Source of the DNA: Lanius collurio | Taxonomy: Eukaryota > Chordata > Aves > Passeriformes > Laniidae | Assembly: GCA_020086605.1 (NCBI GenBank) | Contig: JACBWW010000018.1 | Location: forward strand, 15,880,824-15,944,823 | DNA: 64,000 nt | Direction: 5' to 3' | Shown here: piece by piece, positions 51,715-63,677 of the stretch | Layout of the letters: each line of letters begins with the position of its first letter | How positions within the stretch are numbered: the stretch's first letter is position 1 | Position numbers and translations under genes: made by a program | The notes under the pieces: generated by a model | Databases searched by the model: none | What the model saw: only the letters and a program-made list of their open reading frames with translations | Told to the model about the DNA's origin: nothing

Positions 51715-52930
51715 AACATACCATCTACATGTCATTCGGTTAGGAATGACAACAGGAGGAGCAAAAAGGGCCTGTGTCTCCTTTTTCAGTGGGTTCTGGG
51801 CCAGTCCCTTCCCGGCTGGCAAGTAAAAGCCCTGTTTGAATACAGCTCCCAGTTAGCAGCACCTGGCTAAGTTACACTGTGCAGCCCCTATGAGTTTTCA
51901 GGGTGTACCTGTTCTGGTCCTGTCAAGAGGGACTTTAAAGAAAGGGACTAACCAAAACGGACAGGAAAAACCAAAATATCTGTGGACCGTTTTGCTCCCT
52001 CCCAGCTAGTTTCATTGCTGCTTAACCTTGAGGAAGCTGCTGTACTAAATCAGATCATGGGAGAGCTTCTATAGCAAGCATCTGAATCCCAGGGTTGAAG
52101 TGTGGCTACCAAAGCCAGGCTGGGAGCGAGGAAGCCATCAACACAGATCTTTTCATTCCCAAAGGGATTGCAGGAAGGTTTCTAGGCCAGGAACTGCTTT
52201 ACATGGAAGTCTTCAGCCTTTCCGCTACCCCTGTCTATTTTAAACTGGGGTGAAATTCACACTACCTCGCTCTGTGAAGATGAGTTCCAGTGCTGGGCTG
52301 TTTACTTAACTGTCTGTTTACTGCCCTTACTAAGCCCTTTAATCTCTCACAGATTTAAAGCACTGTTCTGCATCTCTGAGGCATCAGTACAGTAAAGAGG
52401 AAGCAGGCTGCTCTTTCACACAGTCCTTGCAGGTGGTTAGGGGCATGCTAGAAACTGTTCCTCCTGAATGTGATGTGACCTCCCAGAGCTGCTTGTGAGT
52501 TGTTTCCCCCATTGATTACCTTCAAAGGGTAATGCATTCGCTTTTCCTTGGATGCTGGCGACAGTGGGAGAGGAGCCTGTTTGGCATCGAGGCAGGCTGG
52601 TGGCCCAGGACCCACTGGCAGGGGTCGCAGCAGCATCCCCTTGCTGAAGCAATGGACTTGACTAGTCTTTCTGAATTTTGAACACTTTCAGGTTGTATTT
52701 TCCTCCCCTTTTTTGTTTTTTGGGGTTTTTTTTTGTACATTGTTGTGATTCTAAAGCATTTCAGCCTTTGTTTTGTGGGTTTGTTTTTTTTTTTTTTATT
52801 TGTTACAAACTAACTGGGTGATTTGCACCTCGTTTGGCAAGATGTGGGGTTTTTTTTAAGGGGGAGGCATTGGAACAGCAATTCATAAAAAAGCACATTT
52901 TAGAAAAAAAATTAAAAAATCTGATTTAAT
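51715..52930 (+). other. COPS7B: COPS7B 3' UTR (inferred)
   Basis: Non-coding sequence after the stop, running to ATTAAA at 52911-52916. The last 300 bases are T- and A-rich with a long T run near 52781-52797, a common composition for a 3' UTR end. The extent is inferred. Confidence 0.5.
52911..52916 (+). terminator. COPS7B: Candidate COPS7B poly(A) signal
   Basis: ATTAAA, the first good signal after the stop within AT-rich sequence. A canonical AATAAA occurs later, at about 54229, and could serve a longer form. Confidence 0.4.
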
Positions 52931-52939
52931 GTCAGAGTC

Positions 52940-55900
52940 TGGAGTCTTGACTTTGAGGCTGTTTTAGCCTTGTTGTCCAATGGCACTTGTTCATTTGAGC
53001 ATTTATTTGATTCTTGGTGTATGTTGACTGAAGGTCTGACTGATCTCCCTGATGCATCTGGGAGACAGGGAAGCCTTTTCACATTTTGTCAGTAGTTCAT
53101 CTTTGTCCAGATTTGTGCAGAAGGATCAGTGGCAAAGCTGGTAGCTGAGCTCCATGTCCTGAGCCTAAACAGCTTTGATGCCTGGTTGTGGGAGGTTTGT
53201 AGTTGTGCTCTGTCTTAGGCCAGTTAGTTCCTTCCTTTGGGTCTAGCAGAGTGCTGCTTTGTTGTTTGGCCCCTGCATTTCACTTCTTTAAGAAGCAGGC
53301 AGGGGAGCTGTTTAAGCAGAGGACTGTGACAATGCTCCAGTCCTGCAGCCAGCTGTCACCTGCGCTTGCTCGTGCAACGCACGTGCCTTCTTCTTGTTGC
53401 TACCAGGACTCTTTGCCATCTGCATGTTTGCAGTCCTCAGTCACAGGACTTGCTCACTTGTGAAAGTAAATCCCTCCCCTTTTCTTCTCCTGCAGTGCAG
53501 GCACACCAGCTTTTAATCTGGAGAGGAAGACCTAAATACCCTCCCTCCAGCTTCCTCTGGGTCAAGTCCCAAAAACTTCTGGTTCTGGTCAGGCTTCTGA
53601 TTCTTTACCAGCTCTCTCTCCCCCTAGTCAGACATGCAACACGGATGTTAAGTGGATAAGCCCAGAGCACGAAGCCTTCACCAGTAGCTCAAGGGAACTG
53701 TTTCCCAAGCAGTGGCAGTATTAGCTCCTGTTTCAGCTTCTCCCAGTGTTTAGCTGACAGCTTCTCAGGAGGTGCAGGGGGACCTTGTGTCTACAAGTCT
53801 GTGTGATGGAGATGGACTGGGTCTGTTTCTGGCTTGCTGCATGGACAGCTGGAACATGCTGACCATCCAGTTCCTCACTGGATTTGACTAGTGAGGAGAT
53901 CCTCTATGGTCCTCTTTCCTTTCTATTTTTAGTATCAGTCCTGCAAAGAGGCAGGAGGAATACAAATGCCTTTGGGAATCATTTTAGCTCCTCATCAAGC
54001 CACAGTCTACTGAGGAAGTAGATGTGAGTTTGGCACCCTTGATGTTTATTCCCTGCCAGTTACAGGAGTCACATTAGTTTGCTGACCCTTCTGTAGTGGT
54101 TGGAAGTTTATGAGTTTGTTCTTATATTTTTGCTATTCTCAAAGCCTGGCTGGGGGTGAGGATCTTATTTACGCTTTGGTACGCATTGCCTTTGATCAGC
54201 AAAGCAGCAAGGGAGGAAACAGTACTTTGAATAAAGTGCTGTCCCATGTCTGATGGTGACAGAATGGAGAAGGGACTGAGATATTGGAGGGGATGGAGCT
54301 GTTTGCGTGTTTGGCTTTCCTGGTATGGCAGTGAAGGGCTTGGTGCCGCAAAAGGAGGGGGATGTCTGCAATGAGCCCAGTCTGAGATGAGTCATTAACA
54401 AATGACATGCACAGAGTACCTGGGGGAGGCAAACAGCTCTGCAGCAGCTGGTTAATGAATCTGGCTTGAAGGAAAGAGTTAGAAGCTATTCCAGGAATGA
54501 AGCAGAAGGCAGAGTTATTAACAGGCAAGGATGCAGGAGGTGCTGTGCTGTTTGAGAAGGACAACAGATAAAGACTGCATTGACTCCCTGTGACTACAGG
54601 AGGGGCAGCAACTCAGAGCAGAGATGTGTGAATTTGGGGCTGGGGGTCTGAATTGTGGGCAGTTTTGAGTGGGGAGTGCCAGGGAGCTGAACTGCTATGG
54701 GGATGAGAGGGAGGTGGAAGCAGATTTGATGCAAACTCCAATGGATTGCCTGTGCCTGCTGGAGGCAGCTAACACAGCTTGTCTGAGCACTGCTGGACAC
54801 TGCTCCCTGGTGCAGGGTGAGCATCCTGCTCTGCTTTGGTTTATGGCAGCGATGGGATGCTCCAACTGCAGCTCTCTCCAAGATTGCAGCAGGACAGACT
54901 TTGAGCTATTGAACTTCTGTTTGCCTTTTCCACCCAGAGGGAGAGAAAGTGGATGGAACTGCCTTCCCTCTGCTCTTCAGGGCTTTATTGTCTAGCTTTG
55001 TGTTTTGCAGCTCCACTTGTACTAGTGCTTGTTTAATATGGAATTGAGCACTGATCTGGAAAATGGAAGAGAGGATCTCAGCTGATTGCAGTGCTGGTAG
55101 GCTGCCCTAGCCCTAAAGCTGTGCCTCATGCTAACAAATGTCCCTGGCATTCCTGCCATGACTTGGTTGATACCAACTAACATCAGGCAATTCTGGAATA
55201 TGATGAAGCAGTGCTGATGTCAGTCTTTTACAGAAAAAAAAAATTGTTTTGGATTGAAATTTCTTTTACTTCCCTCCTCACCTTCTTAGCTAAGTTGACT
55301 GGTAACTTACCCTTGTGTTGAGAACAGGAGGAAAAAATCAGTGATGCTGTCATAGCCTTATGTGTTCAGATTTGAGACCTGTCCTGTAATCAATCTTGTG
55401 GATCCCATGGGTGCTTGTGGAGCTGCACTCAGGCTTACAGATCTCTCTCTGTGGATCATGTGCAGGAGTAGGGCCTGCGGAGCTGCTCTCCAGAGTGAAG
55501 CTGGGGAAAGTGAAGCTTTTGTTCCTTTCAGAAGACAGTGGTGGAAAGAAATGGCCATTTTCCCACCAGCCCTGCAAAGTGAATTTTGCTGAACATCTTT
55601 CAGTTCCTGAAAGGATGGAAAAGGATACAGACCTCAGGGGGTGGTTTTGGTTTTAATGTTCTTATCCTATGAGGCCCACGTGTGTGAAGCAGACTTGGGC
55701 TTATTCTTTGCAGTGAAGACAAAAGAATCGGTGCCCTTACCTTTGATAGCTGTATTAGAACATAACAAAACATGTGCGTAAACCAGACTTTTCCTAAACT
55801 TTCAGTTCTGTACAAGTTTATATGAGTTCAGCTAAGCTGGATACCACACAAAGCCCACCCCTGCACAGTAAAACAGTCCAAGCTTGTGCATTTGTGGGGC

Positions 55901-58900
55901 TGTTGATGCCAGGGTTTGTTACTTTTGTGTCTGAGCCTGTTGCAAACTACAGTGCAGATAAACAACCTTGCTCTTTATTATTTTAAATAATGGGGAAAAG
56001 GAGAAATCTAAGATCTTGCCCCACAAATACATAGACCCAGCTAGCCAGAACTCGGGCAGCTGGTCACAAAGTTTCCTGTTGTTTTTTTTCCACACCACTA
56101 AGTCCTCTGTAACACCTGACATAATGCAAGGGAACCAAAACCTGAGTCTGCATAGCGTATTTTTGTGTAATCAGAGCGAAAATAACCCAGGGGCATCAAG
56201 AATGGTAAAGTTTAGAGAGATTTCAGTTCCTACTTGTAACCTCAACCTTGTATTCTTAATATGGAATTTTAGCCTGAAAGTCTGATTGAATTTCTCAGCA
56301 GAGTTTTTAGAAATATGTCATTGTTTCACTCTGCTCCATGATGAAGGTCTGTGTCTCTCAGGGACTGTTTACATTTTCCTGATAGTTCCTCGAGTTTGGC
56401 CCTCTCACAGAGCTCCTAGAGGTAAGTGATTGTACTCTGTAAAGAGAGTGTGTGTTTACCCCCCAGTCTGGGCTGACCCTGCCTCTCAGTGTCCCCATGG
56501 TGTCACTCCCCTCTCTGACTCATCAGCCAGGCAAAGGAATGGGCAGAGCAGCACTTTGCTCTTTGTCTTTGAATCCTCAGACATGGATGCTTCTTTGTAC
56601 AGTGTGTACATCTCATGATGTGCCCCACTGCAAATTGCCTGAGTGTGGTAGCTGTGACCACACAGTTTTTCTTGTTGATGAGAAAAGATGTCCCTGCTCT
56701 AGTGAATGTGCATACATAGACACTGGAAATCCCAGGCAGTAATGGGATCCCATAAGGTGATTTAACAGCCTGAAATATGTATTTCCACACAGAGCACAAA
56801 AGTAGTCCTTGCTTGCTCTAGTTCTAGGAGAAGATGGGACACACTTCCACGTCTCCAGATCTCCAAAGAGCCTTTGGAATATCTGTATCATTAGGGTGTT
56901 TTTGAAATGCCCTGATCACATGTGATACCTCTGTGTTTCTGGAAGAGATGAATGTGATAGGTAAGTGAAGCCTCACTCAATCAAGGGTCAGCCTCTTTGT
57001 GAGTATTTGGAGCTTGTCTGACCATAGGCTGTATTTTCATGGGTATGAGGTTTGGAAGTAGTGCTCTCTTGCCCTTCAGACTCTTCCCAGAGATGCTGTT
57101 TATCTCATCAGCCCTTGTGTTTCACTCAGTGTCTCGTGATTAGCACAGTCCTAAGGCTGCTCTGTGCTGATGCAGTAAGTAACGTCTCGATGTTTCATTG
57201 TCACCTTCGCAGCTGTTAGAGAGCACCAGTTCCTTCAGGATCACCTGCCAACTGTGATGCTGTACCTTTTCTGAGATGACACCTCTCCTTGCTGGCAGAC
57301 AAGCCAGGTGGGTAGACATTGCTCCTCAGAGCTGTTCTGCATCTCAGGCGGTGAAGGCTGTAGCCTGGTTTAGTGTAAAGGAAATCAAGGACAAGGACAG
57401 TGTTGTAAATAAGGGGCAAAGCACAGAGCTGTGTCCTCTTCCAGCTCTGCTGCAGCTGCAGAGAGCAACCTTGGGCAGATCAGTTCCTCTGCAGCTGCAT
57501 TTCCCAGGACAGCCTTGCTTCTGCTTGCTGACTGTGACAGGGGTTTGGTCTCCTGGCTGGGCAGAGGTTGGTTGCTGATGGAGTTGAAGAAGATACATGT
57601 GTGCAGTAGGGGAGAAATCTTAAACCTTTAAAGCTTTTTCAGAAGTAATCTTCCTTTTAAGTAGCATACCTTTCTTTTCTCTTGGTGCAGGTAAGATGGT
57701 CCATTGTGGGAATATCAGCCTGGAGTATTATGGGTAATATAGCAGGTTAATTATGGAGGGGGCAGGAAAAATAGCCTGTGCAGTTTTCAACAATATCAAA
57801 GGGAGGATACCTAATGATTTTCCTATTAGCTCTTTTCCCAGCCTGCCAGAGCTGCTGCAGAAGTGTCATTTACAAAAGCAGTTTGCAACTCATTACCCTG
57901 GATTTTCACTATAGTTCTGCTCCAGAGAGTGTGGGCTTTTGCTGTGTGCCCCAACCTAATGAATTGCCTGATTCGGTTAGTGCTGCCATCCCTCCTGACG
58001 AGGTTAGTTGCTGACTGACAGGAAGGGGCACGAATTCAATTCCCTTCTTGTTTTCAACTCACGCTTGTATCAAGTGCAGGCTCCCTCTGGAAGTTGCCCG
58101 GTGATCCCTTCCCTTTGTTTTTCTGCATTCTGAGGGAAGCAGCCCATGCTTGGAGAAGTCCTGGAGCAAGTGGCAGGGCCATGTGTGCTGCTGCTCCTGG
58201 CAGTCCCTGCTCCATGCCTCAAGTCCCTTTCCAGATGGAAAATTCTTTTGCTCTCCTGCTCTGGGACTCTGGGCTTCTCTTTTTCTTCATTGCTTTGGGA
58301 TTTGCTGTCACCTGAGCTGGGCTTTGTAACCCCTCAGCAATAAGTACCTGGGAAAAGTTGCATGAATGGTACCAGGGAAAAACATGCAATATAGGTTGGG
58401 GGAACAGAACTAATTTCCCACACATTAGAAGGCAACTGTGTCCCTGTTGTGAGAGCTCCAAGATCTGCTCCAGCCTTGTACTACAGCACTGGAGTAGGCT
58501 CTTTATCCTTTTTCACTAGAAAGCTGTGTGCTTTTTCGGGCTGGAGGCCTATAGTTCAATTCCTGCTAGGAATTGCTTCTGGAGAGGAGAAATCAAGGCT
58601 GTTCCTATGTTGTGTCACAAGTGTTCCCATTAGGAAGCTGAAGTAGCTACTGCTCATTCAGCTGGTGGTGCAGGAAACATGTAGGTCCCATGAGTGCTGG
58701 TTTGAGCTGAATATGGACAGGGGACCCTGGGACTCCTGGCCCTCTTACTTCCAGGTGTGTGTACACACCTCTGCTAAAGGCCATTGTCTGAGACTGTGGT
58801 TGAGATATCCAATACCACCTCCTGAGGCTGCACCTTGCATGCAGAATGACTGTTGTTCAGTTATGCTGTCTGGACTAGGATGTGGCAGGGAAGTTTTCCA

Positions 58901-61440
58901 GGGCTGCCCACAGATCTTTTCCTGAGATGTTGTGAGGATCTGACCTAGCTGGCCCACAGGGGAGGCAGTGATGCAAGATGAATTTGTTTTCGCTGCACAA
59001 GATGCATCCTTGCCTCTTAATTAGATTCCTGTGGCCCCTCTTTTTTGCTGCCCTTGTTTTCTACTGAGCCCCTGTCAGGGAGACCCAGATGTGACCATTT
59101 CAGGGGATTGCTGTGCTCTAATGAGCCACTTCTGATTCCCATTCTGACTTGTCCAGTGCACCAGGAAAGTGCTCATCAGTGCTCTGAGAACTGACCTCTG
59201 CTGGCAGTGTCACTCTGTGCCTGTCAGACCCACTGCTCTGTCTGTGCCACAGAGGGGCTGAGGTTGAGTAGATCTGAGATTTCCCAAGTGTTCTCTCACC
59301 CCCAAGTACTGCCTTCTCTCTTCACATCAGCTCACACCCACACATGGGCACAATATTCCCGTCCTGTTGGTGGGAATCCACATCCTGAGGGACAGGGTGG
59401 CTTATCCTTGGCCAGACCAGAAGCAGCAAAGTGAGGAACCAAGCTGTTATCCTCTCCCTCTGCGCCAGGAGCTCTAGATTTGATTGCTCTTCTTCTTGAC
59501 AAGCTAATGTCCTTTTGCCATACAGTTTTGTCCTTTTCCTTGGGTTTGCTCTTTCCCAGAAAGTCCAGTGGATGGAAGGGACCTGTGCTGTGAGCTGTGC
59601 TTTTTCTCTTGGACAGTGCTGCTGAGGAGAAATGGGAATCCAGATTGAACATGACCCCAGGCTGTGATCTCCGATCTCACAACCTTATTTCAGGTTCTGC
59701 CTCACTCACTGCCACCACTCAGGTGGTCAGATTGTGTGGATTGAGTTCCTGAGACCGAATCCCTGCTGCTGTGTTGAGGACAACCCCTTGTCACCAAGGA
59801 GGTGGTTTTATTTCAGCTCTGCCTTGCAGCAAAAAGCCAAAACTGAAAAGGGAGTTGATCCCAGCCTGTTACTCAGTCATGGTCACTACTCTGGCTTCAT
59901 GCTCAAGGACCATGACCCTGAACGGGACCTGCAGCACCACCTTCTTACACCTCTCTTCAGACCTGGCTGTGCAAGGTCTGCACAGTAAGTGATTCCTTAT
60001 TGTCCCTTAGGTTTGCTGGGTGACAGTGGAAAATCCCCTCTAATGGGCATCTCTTTAGGAGCCCCTCCTTCCCTCTAAAGATGTGTGGAACCAGTAGGGT
60101 GACCTTCACAGGTGTATTTGCCTTACAGAGCCCTGACAGTTCTCATTCCCTATGGGAGCTGCCGCTTGCCCATCCTGCCTCCCTCCCTGTCAGGGTCTTG
60201 ATTTTGTTCCCCATAGGCAACATCTTAGGTGGTCCATCAGCTGCTGCTCCCCATCCAGCTGGACTCTGTGGGCACTGCGAGGTGGGTACCTGTCTCTGAT
60301 GGAGCCCGTGCTCATGTGAGGTCAGAAACGTCCCCTGTGTGCTCCTAAGCTGATGATTGAGCTGTTGGGTGTCTGGATGAATCCTCTTGTTCTGTGCACC
60401 CAGTGTTCTGTCAGAGCTGGGGTGAGTCTGGCTGGAGGTTTCTATGGTTTCCTGGTGGTTGCTACTGAAAAAGATCGCTTTGCCTCTGGGTCTTGGTGAC
60501 TTTCTTTTTGCCCTGTCCTAAGCACCAGATCCCAGCAGAACATTATGCTTGTTGTTTCCCAGCCCACTACAATGGCAAGGGTGTAATTTGTGACTCCTGT
60601 CATGGCTGGGCTGGGCACCTGCCACTCTTTTTTTTCTAAGGCCTCTTTGAAGAATGAGACCAAAGAGCCTTCAAGCAGGAGTTTGCGTGTTTACTGCACT
60701 CCCCGCCCACTCGCTTGCTGTTTCCTTTAGAGCTCCGAGTCATTTCAACGATTTATTTCATGCACTTTACATAGCAAGAAGCTGTAGCAACAGCTGTGTC
60801 CATGAATCCTTACCAGGCAGCTCTCGGTGTATTTTGGTCTGTCTATGTATTGTCCCTGGCTCAGTTAAATAAATCTCTGCTGGAGGAAGGGACTTTACAG
60901 CTTAGTGGCCAAGGGCTGGAGAATGGGAATATCAACAAGACACTAAGTGGGCTGCTGGATCCTGGAATATCAGTGCCTCTGGCACAAAGCTCTGCCCCCA
61001 CCAGCAGCCAGGGGCCAGATCCAGCACAGGCTCTTTGTTGCTGTGAGTAGGGACAGCGTCTCCATCCAGCACCAGTGATAGAACTGTAGTTATGGGCTGA
61101 AACTTGCACTGGAAGTGGTTAAAGCCCATTTAGGTCAGGTGCTGCCCTTGTCACACTGCTGTTGATCCAGGGCTCGGCTGTTAACCATGGTGGGCTCATT
61201 TCCACGGGTACCCTTCAGGATCTGGGCATGGATGTGCTGCCCGAGGCCGTGTGCTCTCCCAGGGAGCTCAGCTGGGGTCTGCAGAGCCTTGCAGCGCCGA
61301 GCAGGATTCGGTCCATCAGAGCATCACAAGATTGGGCACAAGTTTACTTTTGCATTTGGGATCAAAGCTTAAAATATCAGCTTGGCCTTTCTCTCACTGC
61401 TGACTTTTCTAAAACATCTGAACAACTTCTTTAACTCTGT
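52940..61440. other. Intergenic between COPS7B and NPPC, no gene seen
   Basis: About 8.5 kb of ordinary single-copy-looking sequence between two convergent genes. Open frames under 110 codons occur on both strands without family resemblance. One plus-strand stretch, about 59694-59977, is flanked by acceptor-like (accttatttcag) and donor-like (gtaagt) sequence and could be a non-coding exon, but this is weak. I recognise no CR1 or LTR here. Confidence 0.5.
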
Positions 61441-61449
61441 TAAAATCAA

Positions 61450-61961
61450 TCAATCTGACATTTAAATTGTATGTGAATTTGATAAATAAAGACAGGTTAC
61501 AAAATGCCACATGGAATGATTTTTTTTTTAAAGTTTTTCAGCTACTTAGGACAAAAAATGTTACAATGCTTGACTTTTCATTTAGTTACATAAATAATTT
61601 TTTTATAAATATCTCTTTATAAACAATATATAAATAGCTTTACAACATAAATACATTTATGCATGACATGAATTTACAAACAGCAACGTTATACAGCTGG
61701 CTTCATCAGTCTCTTGGAAAAGCACTGTCCCTTGTCTCAGTGAGTGTTTGTATATATAATATATATAAGATAGAGAGCACTTGTTAAAAAAATAACGAAA
61801 CCAAAACAGCTGGTGCCATGACTCCTCGTACCAAAAAGAAAAACACAGCCACATCTTTTGTCCATTCCAAGGGGGTCTCTGCTCTTCTAGGTGTTGCCTG
61901 GGGGAGGAGGGCCGTGCCTGGCCGCACATGGTAGGATAAAGTGGACTACGGATTCAAAGCC
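61450..61961 (-). other. NPPC: NPPC 3' UTR exon
   Basis: The acceptor ctcgcag on the minus strand ends before 61961. The exon runs leftwards as a non-coding, increasingly AU-rich sequence with several ATTTA pentamers (complements at 61482-61487, 61591-61595, 61606-61610, 61631-61635 and 61648-61652). It pairs with the donor at 63355, 13 nt after the NPPC stop. The end is approximate because I see no canonical AATAAA on this strand. Confidence 0.65.
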
Positions 61962-63355
61962 CTGCGAGGAACAAGAACAAAGTGCCTGTTAGTACTTGCC
62001 ATACAGCACCCCTTACCCATACCCAGCCAAAACCCCTGCTGAAGTAACCTGGGCCTGGGAGATGGCAGAAGCCATCTCTGAGCTTTTTTGCTTGTGCTGA
62101 AGCAAGGAAGAAGGGCACCCTTTGCTTTCTGGCTGGTGTTTAGGGGAGAGGCAGAGGGAAGCTGCTGCTCCTCCTGCCCCTGTGTCTATTGGTGGTTTTT
62201 TTTCTTGTACTGATGAATTTAGTGAAAGGGAATGGCTGTAAGGTGCCTGCATGGGATGTGTGTTCTTGGAGCCCTGAGCTGGCAATACTTGGCAATATTG
62301 AGGAACGTCTACACCAGGGAGGAGAGAAAGAGCACCCATCCCTTCAGGAGAGGCTATAGACCAGCAATGGCCTCCTGTGGGCACCTTTGAGCTGTGCTAT
62401 TGCCATCACTCTGCAGAGCAGCAGGATGCTGGATCCGGTCCCCTCTGTGCCCAGTTATGTTACTGCAGGGCCAGACACGTCCCTGTGAGGGGGGCAGTGC
62501 TGTGCCACGGGAAGAAGAGTGTGTGGCCTGGGTTGCAGCGTGAGTTCATCTATGTGTGTCCTGCTGGCAGGGCCAGGCCAGAATGGTGCCTCGCTGCCCC
62601 CACCATCCTCAGGGAGACCTGGCAGGGGAGGCACTGCCATGTTTTTCCCAAACCCATCACTTTGGGCAACTGATACTCCTTCACCCATTGGTTGCTAAGC
62701 AGTGACTGTGAAACACTGTGGGAAGAACTTCTCCCAGCTTCCCATAACTTGCTCAGGTGCAGAGCTGCAGTTAGGAAAGTGCTACTCTTGGCTGTCACCA
62801 CACCTAGAAGGCACCTGGGGAACTTGTGTATTGTTTTTCCTTAAATTAAAAGCACTGGAGCATGGCTGACAGGAGCTTCACTAACCCTCCCTCTGCAGGC
62901 ACACTGGGGGTACCCTGCCCTCCTAACACCTATCCATAGTTACCTATGTGTGTCAAGCACAGGGGGCAACTGGGAACATGTGGCTGCACAGGAGCTCCTC
63001 CTGCATCCTCCCTGGAGCCTACGGGTCTAGCTCAAATTAGGGGGAATCCAGTTTGAGTTGCTGCGGGAGCAGCTGGGGTCTCTGATCGTTCTGCAGGGCA
63101 AGAGGAGGGCCAGTGGACTCCGGATGGGAATGCAATTCAGGCCAACTTTGGGGTCCTCCTCTTTGCCTTCCTGCAACGCCGGGAGTTGTGAGGATCAGTG
63201 GGATGAACACCTGCAGTCTCGCCCGCTGGCATCTCTCGTTCACAGGGCAGCGCATCCTCTGCATCCCCCGCAGTACCAGAGCGCAGCAGCCCAGCCCCAT
63301 CTCGGTCCCATCCCGGCCCCATCCCGGCCCCATCCCGGCCCGGCTGCGCACTCAC
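61962..63355 (-). other. NPPC: NPPC intron after the stop codon
   Basis: A GT-AG intron of about 1.4 kb that separates the coding exon from the 3' UTR exon. The junction would lie only 13 nt past the stop, so it should not trigger nonsense-mediated decay. Close to the donor is a threefold 11-bp G-rich repeat (63307-63339). Nothing else is seen. Confidence 0.55.
63307..63339 (-). repeat. 11-bp tandem triplication, G-quadruplex-prone on the NPPC strand
   Basis: cccatcccggc is repeated exactly three times. On the minus (NPPC sense) strand this gives six runs of three or more G with spacers of one or two bases, matching the usual G-quadruplex pattern. It starts about 15 bases downstream of the NPPC splice donor. 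Confidence 0.75.
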
Positions 63356-63368
63356 CGCCAGGGGTCCC
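63356..63368 (-). other. NPPC: NPPC 3' UTR start before the terminal splice donor
   Basis: Thirteen bases after TGA lead to ggcg followed by gtgagtg, a near-consensus donor, at 63355-63349. Confidence 0.6.
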
Positions 63369-63677
63369 TCAGCATCCGAGGCCGCTCATGGTGCCGATGC
63401 GATCCAGCTTGAGCCCGAAGCAGCCCTTGCCCAGGCCCTTCTTGTGGAGGCCCTTGTGGCGGCGGCCCGGCGGGTCCTGCAGCAGGCGCGCCCAGCCCGC
63501 CCGCGACCGCGCCTCGGCCCGCGCTTCCCGTGCCTCCCGCGGGCCCGAGCCGCCGCCGCCGCCGCCGCTCCGCTCCTTCTCCCGCTCCTTCTCCCGCTCC
63601 TTTTCCCGCTCCGCCGCCTCGGGCGGACCCGCTGCCGCTGCCGCCGCCGCCGCCGCCGCCGCCGACCCGCGGGAGGC
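63369..63677 (-). CDS. NPPC: NPPC, C-type natriuretic peptide precursor, main coding exon (5' part outside window)
   Basis: The NPPC precursor is secreted and cut to CNP, which activates the receptor guanylyl cyclase NPR-B to raise cGMP, notably in growth plate and vessel. This exon encodes the last 102 residues and TGA (63371-63369). The acceptor ccccacag precedes 63677, and the reading frame is phase 0. The mature 22-mer is exon residues 81-102, released after the KK at 79-80; Cys86 and Cys102 close the 17-residue ring, with the conserved FGLKLDRIG core and SGLGC end. Upstream, GWARLLQ matches the conserved proregion block. Unlike mammals, the proregion has Ala x11 (6-16), four EREK-type repeats (23-36) and Gly x6 (38-43). 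The signal-peptide exon is not in the window. Residues 83 (Gly) and 96 (Thr) differ from the mammalian 22-mer. Confidence 0.94.
   Translation of the reverse strand, partial: ASRGSAAAAAAAAAAAGPPEAAEREKEREKEREKERSGGGGGGSGPREAREARAEARSRAGWARLLQDPPGRRHKGLHKKGLGKGCFGLKLDRIGTMSGLGC
63571..63612 (-). repeat. NPPC: 12-bp tandem repeat coding EREK units
   Basis: Three 12-bp units of the type cgctccttctcc (the third with one change) plus a half unit. On the minus strand they encode the Glu-Arg-Glu-Lys repeats of the NPPC proregion. Confidence 0.85.
63631..63663 (-). repeat. NPPC: GCC/GCG trinucleotide run coding polyalanine
   Basis: Eleven consecutive alanine codons, mostly GCG on the minus strand, inside NPPC exon. 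Such runs often vary in length between individuals. Confidence 0.85.

Noticed and set aside
59694..59977. Possible exon with acceptor- and donor-like edges between COPS7B and NPPC
   Set aside because: Splice-like ends are common by chance and the translation resembles nothing known; noted in the intergenic entry only.
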